Positions 1 through 4,697 of a DNA stretch of 5,306 nt are shown here, piece after piece. The stretch is taken from the NCBI GenBank assembly GCA_026995985.1, contig JALWNF010000088.1, positions 1-5,306 of the forward strand, written 5' to 3'. Within the stretch, counting starts at the first letter, position 1; each line of letters starts with the position of its first letter. Position numbers and translations under genes: made by a program. This DNA is from Campylobacteraceae bacterium (GTDB lineage Bacteria; Campylobacterota; Campylobacteria; Campylobacterales; Sulfurovaceae). The notes beneath the pieces were generated by a model. It saw only the letters and a list, made by a program, of their open reading frames with translations, ran no database searches and had not been told where the DNA came from.

Positions 1-1
1 T

Positions 2-181
2 TGGTTAGATATTATGGAGATGCACTACAAACATAATGACTCTTTTGGGCGTGTCTATAGCGATTTGGATTTAGTCAAGAGCATTACAGCTAAAGAGGTA
101 CAAACTTTAGCTCAAAAAATCTTTGATAAAGATAGAATAAAAGCAGAGTTAAATCCTAAGAAAAAAAATGGGATTAGATGA
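2..181 (+). CDS. C-terminal end of a probable M16-family zinc peptidase (5' partial)
   Basis: Reading from base 2, 59 codons are open up to a TGA at 179-181; the gene starts before the window. The peptide begins WLDIMEMHYKH and continues with a hydrophilic helix-like stretch, then SITAKEVQTLAQKIFDKDRI and ends shortly after LNPKKKN. A tryptophan-led helix followed by 'V..IT..+V+..A.K....+.I...L.P' is the usual closing pattern of insulinase-type (M16, PqqL/pitrilysin-like) peptidases, where the last half-domain ends just after a Pro following a beta strand. The catalytic HxxEH motif lies in the N-terminal half of such proteins and is not visible here, so neither activity nor subfamily can be judged. 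No signal or membrane segment is seen in this fragment. The intrinsic terminator directly after the stop suggests this is the last gene of its unit. Family assignment rests on a short piece and is moderate. Confidence 0.6.
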   Translation, partial: WLDIMEMHYKHNDSFGRVYSDLDLVKSITAKEVQTLAQKIFDKDRIKAELNPKKKNGIR

Positions 182-189
182 GATTAAAT

Positions 190-226
190 AGAGGGAGTCA
201 AGAGTTATTGGTTCTTTCTCTTTTTT
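190..226 (+). terminator. Rho-independent terminator after the M16-like gene
   Basis: Bases 190-197 (AGAGGGAG) pair with 214-221 (CTTTCTCT) in an 8-bp stem that includes two G-U pairs. An inner 4-bp helix (198-201 with 208-211) extends it after a two-base bulge, leaving a 6-nt loop. The stem runs straight into a T tract (221-226 TTTTTT). It sits 8 nt after the stop at 181, the expected place for an intrinsic terminator, and separates the peptidase unit from the DUF1653 gene. Confidence 0.75.
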
Positions 227-257
227 AATAATTATTAAAAATAAATAAAATTTTAAT

Positions 258-263
258 TATAAT
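258..263 (+). promoter_or_regulatory. -10 element (TATAAT) directly in front of the DUF1653 gene
   Basis: A perfect TATAAT is embedded in an AT-only stretch, as in sigma-70 promoters of Campylobacterota, where the -35 box is usually weak; no TTGACA-like box is seen. Transcription normally begins about 6-8 nt after the -10 element, which here falls on the ATG at 270 or within a base or two of it. The sequence between -10 and ATG (ACTTTT) has no ribosome binding site. The transcript may therefore be leaderless, unless a further upstream promoter is used. Confidence 0.6.
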
Positions 264-269
264 ACTTTT

Positions 270-500
270 ATGAAACAGAAAAAAGATATTAAACGAGGAA
301 TATACAGACACTATAAAGGTAACCTATATCAGGTTCTATCAACAGGGCGACACTCTGAAACAGAGGAGTGGATGGTCATTTATAAAACACTCTACGGTGA
401 TGCAAGTATTTGGATTCGTCCTTTTGATAATTTTATAGAAGAGGTTGAAGTTGACGGTAAAAAGCAGAAACGTTTTGAATATATGGGTAAATCGGAGTAA
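270..500 (+). CDS. DUF1653 domain protein
   Basis: A 76-residue cytosolic protein, the usual size for stand-alone DUF1653 proteins. Visible family hallmarks in order: GIYRHYKGN (10-18), a GRHSETEEWMVIYK stretch (26-39) followed by LYGD (41-44), WIRP (48-51) and NF (54-55), then R-F at 68-69 in the last strand. The family is a small all-beta fold that often forms most or all of the protein; its biochemical function is unknown, so none is proposed. There is no signal peptide, membrane segment or metal-binding motif. The start at 270 is favoured because the domain begins at residue 9-10 and no other in-frame start fits, yet it has no Shine-Dalgarno sequence and lies 6 nt after a TATAAT. It ends with tandem stops (TAA TAA, 498-503). 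It is flanked by a terminator upstream and metG 73 nt downstream, so it may be monocistronic or read through into metG. Confidence 0.88.
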   Translation: MKQKKDIKRGIYRHYKGNLYQVLSTGRHSETEEWMVIYKTLYGDASIWIRPFDNFIEEVEVDGKKQKRFEYMGKSE

Positions 501-519
501 TAATCAAGCAAGATTTAGG

Positions 520-525
520 TAAAAT
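520..525 (+). promoter_or_regulatory. Possible -10 element (TAAAAT) for metG
   Basis: The 73-nt gap between the DUF1653 gene and metG contains GGTAAAAT, a plausible Campylobacterota -10 element that would give a leader of roughly 40 nt. No -35 box is recognisable and no terminator lies between the two genes, so metG could equally be co-transcribed from the promoter at 258-263. A short hairpin, TAAAC (545-549) with GTTTA (556-560), abuts the metG ribosome binding site but is weak. Confidence 0.3.
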
Positions 526-559
526 CACGGAAAATATTAAAAACTAAACTCATTTGTTT

Positions 560-565
560 AAGGAA
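560..565 (+). promoter_or_regulatory. Ribosome binding site of metG (AAGGAA)
   Basis: AAGGAA lies 8 nt before the ATG at 574, normal spacing. It supports this start, which also places the conserved TTPIYYVND...HIGH block at the very N-terminus, as in other methionyl-tRNA synthetases. Confidence 0.7.
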
Positions 566-573
566 TACTACTT

Positions 574-2520
574 ATGTCTTGTCACAAATCATATATTACT
601 ACACCCATATACTACGTTAACGATGTTGCTCATATTGGACACGCCTATACCACTATTATTGCTGATACTTTAGCTCGTTATGCTCGTCTTCTTGGTCAAG
701 ATACACTCTTTTTAACAGGGACAGATGAACATGGTCAAAAGATTCAAGAGGCTGCAAAATCAAGAGGAAAAGATACACAAGCCTATGCAGATGAAATCTC
801 TAAAGCCTTTAGAGACCTTTGGGACGAGTTTGACATCTCTTACGATAAATTTATAAGAACTACAGATGAAGACCACAAAAAAGGTGTTCAAAAAGCATTT
901 AGCGTAATGTATGACAACGGAGACATCTATAAAGATACCTACTCTGGTCACTACTGTATCTCATGTGAGACATTTTTCCCTGAGACACAGCTTGTTGATG
1001 GTGAGTTTTGTCCAGATTGTGGCAAACCTACAAGTATTGTTGAAGAGGAGAGCTACTTCTTTAGACTCTCTGCTTATCAAGATAGACTCCTTGCTTGGTA
1101 TAGAGAAAATCCAAATTGTATCTTACCAAAGAGTAAACGAAATGAGGTGATTCGTTTTGTAGAGGGTGGGTTAAATGACCTCTCTATTACTCGAACCTCT
1201 TTTGATTGGGGGGTTAAGCTACCTGAAAAATTCAATGACCCAAAGCATGTTATGTATGTTTGGCTTGATGCATTGATGAACTATGTCACAGCACTTGGCT
1301 ATGGAACAGATGAGGCTAAAATGGACTATTGGCCTGCACGTGTTCATCTTATTGGTAAAGATATTTTACGTTTCCATGCTATCTACTGGCCTGCATTTTT
1401 AATGAGTTTAAATCTGCCTCTTCCAAAACATATTGGAGCTCATGGTTGGTGGACTAGAAATGGTGAGAAGATGAGTAAGTCTAAAGGAAATGTAGTTAAC
1501 CCAAAAGAGGTAGCAGATGCTTATGGTTTAGAGAACTTCCGTTACTTTATGCTTCGTGAAGTACCTTTTGGAGGAGATGGTGACTTCTCTCAAAGAGCTT
1601 TAATAGACAGAATTAACTCTGACCTTGGAAATGACTTAGGAAATCTACTAAATAGACTTATTGGAATGAGTGGAAAGTACTTTGATGGGCGAGTTGAGTG
1701 TGACAATGTAGCAAAATATTACCAAGCAGAGCTTGATGAGGTAGAAGCCTATTTAGAGAAGTTAAATCCTCTAATTTTTGAGTTACAACTTCACCGATAT
1801 TTAGAGGAGCTTTGGAGACCACTTACTGTAGCAAATAAGGCTATTGACAAGTATCAACCTTGGAGTATGATAAAAGAGGGAAAAACCGAAGAGACAATGG
1901 CTCTTAATGGGCTAATTGCTACCATTTTAGCAAAGGTCTCACTTATGCTTCATGCTGTTATGCCAAAGACAACTACAACTATTTGTGAGGCGTTAGGATT
2001 TGAGGTTACTCCTGAGAATTTTGATAAGATTATTAATAGGGGTGAGATACTTGCTCCATTTACAACAAAAAAGAGAGAGCCACTCTTTCCAAGAATAGAA
2101 AAAGAGCTTTTAGAAGAGGTTAAAAAAGAGACTCCTCAAAAAGAGGAGAAAAAAGCTAAAAAAGCTAAAGAGTCTACCTCAACAGAGGGTGTAGCTCTTA
2201 TTGGGATTGACCAGTTTTTCCAAATCTCTTTAAAAGTTGGGACAGTAGTTGAGGCTAAGGAGGTTCCAAAGAGTAAAAAGCTTCTACTACTACAAGTAGA
2301 TTTAGGAGAGGAGAAGCCACGACAGATTGTAGCAGGTATCAAAGAGTGGTATAGTCCAGAAGATATGTTAAATACGCAAGTCTGTGTAGTAGCAAATCTA
2401 AAACCTGCTAAACTTATGGGAATGGTAAGTGAGGGAATGCTTCTTGCTGCAAAAGATGAGAATGGACTCTGCTTGATACGTCCAGAGAAGCCAAAAAACA
2501 ATGGTACACCAATTGGTTAA
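574..2520 (+). CDS. metG: Methionyl-tRNA synthetase
   Basis: A class I aminoacyl-tRNA synthetase that charges tRNA-Met with methionine in the cytosol, using ATP; it serves both initiation and elongation. The 648-residue protein is full length for the form with a C-terminal appendix. The Rossmann catalytic domain opens with TTPIYYVND (9-17) and the HIGH motif (20-23), then the conserved TGTDEHG. The inserted connective domain carries a Cys4 zinc knuckle (C128, C131, C146, C149; CxxC...CxxC). The KMSKS loop is intact at 299-303. The anticodon-binding helical domain follows (~350-505; QPW motif present). A charged, Lys/Glu-rich linker (~505-540) leads to an EMAP-II/Trbp111-like OB-fold tRNA-binding domain (~543-648), recognisable by KVGTV, VAGI, NLKP and the MGM..EGMLLAA signature; this module usually mediates dimerisation and boosts tRNA affinity. 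AAGGAA 8 nt upstream supports the start. The next gene follows after 18 nt and is probably co-transcribed. Nothing appears broken or missing. Confidence 0.98.
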   Translation: MSCHKSYITTPIYYVNDVAHIGHAYTTIIADTLARYARLLGQDTLFLTGTDEHGQKIQEAAKSRGKDTQAYADEISKAFRDLWDEFDISYDKFIRTTDEDHKKGVQKAFSVMYDNGDIYKDTYSGHYCISCETFFPETQLVDGEFCPDCGKPTSIVEEESYFFRLSAYQDRLLAWYRENPNCILPKSKRNEVIRFVEGGLNDLSITRTSFDWGVKLPEKFNDPKHVMYVWLDALMNYVTALGYGTDEAKMDYWPARVHLIGKDILRFHAIYWPAFLMSLNLPLPKHIGAHGWWTRNGEKMSKSKGNVVNPKEVADAYGLENFRYFMLREVPFGGDGDFSQRALIDRINSDLGNDLGNLLNRLIGMSGKYFDGRVECDNVAKYYQAELDEVEAYLEKLNPLIFELQLHRYLEELWRPLTVANKAIDKYQPWSMIKEGKTEETMALNGLIATILAKVSLMLHAVMPKTTTTICEALGFEVTPENFDKIINRGEILAPFTTKKREPLFPRIEKELLEEVKKETPQKEEKKAKKAKESTSTEGVALIGIDQFFQISLKVGTVVEAKEVPKSKKLLLLQVDLGEEKPRQIVAGIKEWYSPEDMLNTQVCVVANLKPAKLMGMVSEGMLLAAKDENGLCLIRPEKPKNNGTPIG

Positions 2521-2538
2521 TATATGGTAAAGGTTTAG

Positions 2539-3525
2539 ATGAAAATAGAAGATTTATTAAATTTGACAGCAGGAGAGTTGGTTTCAAGCCCGACAGTAAG
2601 TGCTGTTAACTCAGTAAGTGTTTACCCTTCAAAAATTGACCAAGGTGACCTATTTATCTCAAATAATCAAGATGAGATACATAGGGCATTAAAAAATGGT
2701 GCTTATGGTATTATCTTCTCCGATAGTTCAATAGAGATTACCGATAGTGAAGTAGCTTGGATTAAAGTAGATGAGATTGAAAAGGCAGCTTTTAAGCTTA
2801 TTCGTTATGTCTTAATTAGTAGAGATGCTAGTTTTTATCTATTTAGTGAGCATGAACTCTCTTTTTTAAAGATGATTATAACTAAAAAATCAAACTTAGA
2901 GATTTTGCCTAACGATTGGCGAAAGATGTTTGAGAAGATTTTAAATTCAGACTCTAAGATGTTTATTGGGACAAATAGAGAGTTAATGGAGATGATAAAG
3001 CCAGATGTTAGCATATTAAATCAAGAGGCTAGTTGTGAGATTATTGCTGATACACTCTTTAGAACTACTTTTAAAATAAATGGCTATATCTATCAAGATA
3101 AAGAGATTACCCCTTTTCATGTTGATATCTTAAAGCGTGTAGTTGAGTTCTGTGACAAGTATAACTTTCTATATAATTTAGATAGAGTAAAATATACTAA
3201 ACACTTTGTTCCTGTTTTTATTGATGGTTTTTTAAATATTAGAGTACCAAGTAAGAGTGATAAGGTAGCAATTTTTACCGATAATTTAGAGGATATATAT
3301 AAAGCACGAGAGTATGTTCGCTACAATGGTGCATGGGTAAAGACTATTGTTCTAACACCTCCAAAGACAAAGGTAGATGGTGTAGATAGACCAAATTGGT
3401 ATAGAGATATTAATGAGGCTAGAGATATTTTAAAAAATGTCTACTTTAACTATGCTTTTGTATATGAATTAGATAGAACTATATTGTCTAAGATTAGAGA
3501 AGATTATTCGTTATTTGATTATTAG
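2539..3525 (+). CDS. MurF/MurE-like protein lacking the ATP-binding P-loop; function unknown
   Basis: A 328-residue, apparently cytosolic protein without signal peptide or membrane segment. Residues ~1-95 fit the N-terminal substrate-binding domain of MurF/MurE ligases: AGEL (11-14), a P..I..GDLFI strand (30-40), A...GA.GI (50-58) and a WIKV strand (74-77) followed by a helix. In true Mur ligases the next element is a GxxGKT(T/S) P-loop, the ATP site. Here the stretch after residue 95 (FYLFSEHELSFLK) has no such motif, and the protein is over 100 residues shorter than MurF (~450). The rest, with an alternating alpha/beta look, includes NG at 181-182, FVPVFIDG (223-230), SDKVAIF (240-246) and TPPK (273-276); it may be a degenerate remainder of the central and C-terminal domains, or something unrelated. 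AAAGG at 2529-2533, 5 nt before the ATG, supports the start. The 18-nt gap from metG implies one operon. From memory, Helicobacter and Campylobacter also carry an uncharacterised gene beside metG; this was not verified. Ligase activity is not expected. Confidence 0.8.
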   Translation: MKIEDLLNLTAGELVSSPTVSAVNSVSVYPSKIDQGDLFISNNQDEIHRALKNGAYGIIFSDSSIEITDSEVAWIKVDEIEKAAFKLIRYVLISRDASFYLFSEHELSFLKMIITKKSNLEILPNDWRKMFEKILNSDSKMFIGTNRELMEMIKPDVSILNQEASCEIIADTLFRTTFKINGYIYQDKEITPFHVDILKRVVEFCDKYNFLYNLDRVKYTKHFVPVFIDGFLNIRVPSKSDKVAIFTDNLEDIYKAREYVRYNGAWVKTIVLTPPKTKVDGVDRPNWYRDINEARDILKNVYFNYAFVYELDRTILSKIREDYSLFDY

Positions 3526-3582
3526 GAGGTCTTTTTTATTATTTTCCCTTAACTTCGCTTCTTAATTATGATATATAGACTC

Positions 3583-3608
3583 AAGTTTTACATAATTATT
3601 TACAACTT
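3583..3608. repeat. 26-bp imperfect palindrome, operator-like
   Basis: Arms AAGTT (3583-3587) and AACTT (3604-3608) flank a perfect central palindrome ATAATTAT (3592-3599), with TA steps also symmetric (3589-3590 and 3601-3602). Only two base pairs of the 13 possible break the symmetry, so 22 of 26 positions match. A different inverted repeat partly overlaps it: TAATTATG (3563-3570) with CATAATTA (3591-3598). It lies about 70-95 nt upstream of the -10 at 3679. The size and dyad symmetry resemble a dimeric regulator's binding site, but AT-rich DNA yields such patterns by chance, and no regulator can be named. Confidence 0.45.
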
Positions 3609-3678
3609 TATGAGATTTCTATATAAATGAAACCCTAAAAATGCCACCAAAGTAGCAAACTAAAGAAAATCTTTATAG

Positions 3679-3684
3679 TATAAT
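3679..3684 (+). promoter_or_regulatory. -10 element (TATAAT) of the bat operon
   Basis: A perfect TATAAT in TTTATAGTATAATTTCCCCC. The predicted start point near 3691 gives a leader of about 37 nt before the ATG at 3728. The position 17 nt upstream (CAAACT) does not match a -35 consensus, which is common in Campylobacterota. A small inverted repeat (AAAGA 3662-3666, TCTTT 3670-3674) lies just ahead of it and may be chance. Confidence 0.6.
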
Positions 3685-3710
3685 TTCCCCCAATAGATAG
3701 TTACTGAATA

Positions 3711-3715
3711 TAGGA
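3711..3715 (+). promoter_or_regulatory. Weak, distant ribosome binding site (TAGGA) of the BatB-like gene
   Basis: TAGGA is the only purine-rich match to the 16S tail before the ATG at 3728, but its 12-nt spacing is longer than usual. No alternative start is better: upstream in frame there is a TAG at 3698-3700 and only a CTG between, and the conserved N-terminal membrane helix begins right after this ATG. Translation initiation may be modest. Confidence 0.4.
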
Positions 3716-3727
3716 TTTGAAATAGCA

Positions 3728-4696
3728 ATGATAACCTTTAATAATAGCGAATTTTTATGGCTTTTGCTTCTTTTAATCCCTTTGGGATACTTGTTAAAGA
3801 GTAGGGGTGATGAGCTTAGTGGAGTCTTCTCAAAAGAGGTACTTCCAAAGATTAGACTCAAAAGCTCAGCACTCTCTAAAAAGTGGCGAAATATTTTGAT
3901 GTTAATAGCTATTGCTCTAACTGTTGTAGCACTAGCTCGTCCACAGATTGACAATGGTGAGATAAAGGTAAAATCTAGCTTTATCAATGTAGTAACAGCG
4001 ATAGATATGAGTAAGTCAATGTTTGCAAATGATGTCTATCCAAACCGTTTTGAGTTTGCTAAGAAGAAGTTTTTTGACTCATTGGAGTACTTTAAAAATA
4101 CTAAAATAGCTCTAATGGGCTTTTCGACACGAACCTTTTTAATTTCGCCTTTGACACAAGATTTTAACTCATTGAAGTTCTTGGCTAAAAATTTAAATAC
4201 AGACTACTTAAACTTAAAGGGTACAGATATTTTAACTGTTTTAAAGTCATCAAATGAACTCTTTGGTGAAGAGAAAAAGAAGATTTTGCTTATGTTTACT
4301 GATGGTAGTGACCAAAGAGAGTTTAGCAAAGAGATAGCCTATGCAAAAGAGCATAATATTGTGGTCTTTATCTATAATATAGGTACTACAAAGGGTGGTG
4401 TAATTAAAGATAAAAATGGTGTGATTAAAGATAAAAAGGGTGATATAGTTGTAGTAAAGCGAAATGATAATATTAAAGAGTTAGCTATACAAACAGGTGG
4501 GGCATTTATGACCTACTCATTAGCAAAAGATGACATAAAACTCTTAGTAGATACTATCCAAAATAGTTTTAAGGCTAAAGAGGAGCAGAGCAGTACCATA
4601 AAAGATAGAAAAGAGCTATTTTATTATCCTCTTGCTTTAGCAATACTCTTTTATATAATGTCACTCTTTAGTATACCAAAAAGAAAAGGGGTGTAA
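3728..4696 (+). CDS. Membrane-anchored von Willebrand factor A protein, BatB-like
   Basis: A 322-residue inner-membrane protein with the standard BatA/BatB plan. Two N-terminal helices (~10-23 and ~56-70, the second followed by the family's ARPQ at 70-73) precede a VWA domain (~85-280), and a third helix lies at ~298-314. The metal-ion-dependent adhesion site is intact: DMSKS (93-97, DxSxS), T166 in a GTD turn, and D192 in FTDGSD. The domain should therefore bind Mg2+ and a protein partner. Other BatB-like matches are DVYPNRFEFAK after the first motif, LISPLTQD, and a late IKELAIQTGGAF. The Bat proteins were named for aerotolerance in Bacteroides and are linked to envelope or oxidative stress; their exact role is unresolved. 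The TPR gene begins 1 nt after the stop, the classic BatB-BatC order. Neither MoxR nor DUF58 is found upstream in the window. A tandem repeat of GVIKDKN/GVIKDKK lies at 224-237. BatA versus BatB identity is inferred mainly from the neighbour. Confidence 0.88.
   Translation: MITFNNSEFLWLLLLLIPLGYLLKSRGDELSGVFSKEVLPKIRLKSSALSKKWRNILMLIAIALTVVALARPQIDNGEIKVKSSFINVVTAIDMSKSMFANDVYPNRFEFAKKKFFDSLEYFKNTKIALMGFSTRTFLISPLTQDFNSLKFLAKNLNTDYLNLKGTDILTVLKSSNELFGEEKKKILLMFTDGSDQREFSKEIAYAKEHNIVVFIYNIGTTKGGVIKDKNGVIKDKKGDIVVVKRNDNIKELAIQTGGAFMTYSLAKDDIKLLVDTIQNSFKAKEEQSSTIKDRKELFYYPLALAILFYIMSLFSIPKRKGV
4397..4438 (+). repeat. Two 21-bp tandem repeats inside the VWA gene
   Basis: Units 4397-4417 and 4418-4438 match at 19 of 21 positions and encode GVIKDKN then GVIKDKK (residues 224-237), followed by another Gly-Asp start. 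They fall in the loop late in the VWA domain, where BatB proteins usually have a 'KD..G..V' segment, so the extra heptad looks like a small in-frame duplication. The differences (third base of codons 2 and 7) show it is not brand new. Confidence 0.8.
4686..4691 (+). promoter_or_regulatory. Ribosome binding site of the BatC-like gene (AAGGGG) within the end of the VWA gene
   Basis: AAGGGG lies 6 nt before the ATG at 4698, inside the last codons of the upstream gene. With stop and start separated by one base (TAA G ATG), translational coupling of the two proteins is likely. Confidence 0.6.
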
Positions 4697-4697
4697 G

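Larger units (their letters stand above)
3526..3727. other. Intergenic region before the bat genes
   Basis: These 202 nt hold no credible open reading frame or RNA gene. After the stop of the MurF-like gene there is a T tract (3532-3537) but no GC-containing stem before it, so no standard intrinsic terminator is evident. The middle contains an imperfect palindrome (3583-3608), a second possible AT-rich -10 (TATAAA, 3622-3627), and nearer the gene the better promoter at 3679-3684. The region looks like the regulatory start of a new transcription unit. Confidence 0.6.

Noticed and set aside
545..560. Hairpin TAAAC/GTTTA before the metG ribosome binding site, considered as a riboswitch or T-box
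   Set aside because: Only five AT-rich pairs, no T-box core, specifier loop or S-box elements, and the leader is too short for any known methionine riboswitch.
760..951. Minus-strand ORF of 63 codons
   Set aside because: Lies wholly inside metG, opposite the conserved catalytic region; its sequence has no recognisable domain and it lacks its own promoter or ribosome binding site.
911..1150. Plus-strand ORF of 79 codons in another frame of metG
   Set aside because: Overlaps the zinc-knuckle coding region of metG, which is clearly the real frame; the alternative peptide resembles nothing.
2136..2501. Minus-strand ORF of 121 codons
   Set aside because: Antisense to the tRNA-binding domain of metG; it arises because the sense codons rarely give stops on the opposite strand.
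3526..3545. T tract after the MurF-like gene as a terminator
   Set aside because: GGAGGTC precedes the T run but no complementary upstream arm exists, so no stem can form.
3673..3987. Minus-strand ORF of 104 codons
   Set aside because: Opposes the N-terminal helices and VWA start of the BatB-like gene and would run through its promoter; no supporting motif or initiation signal.
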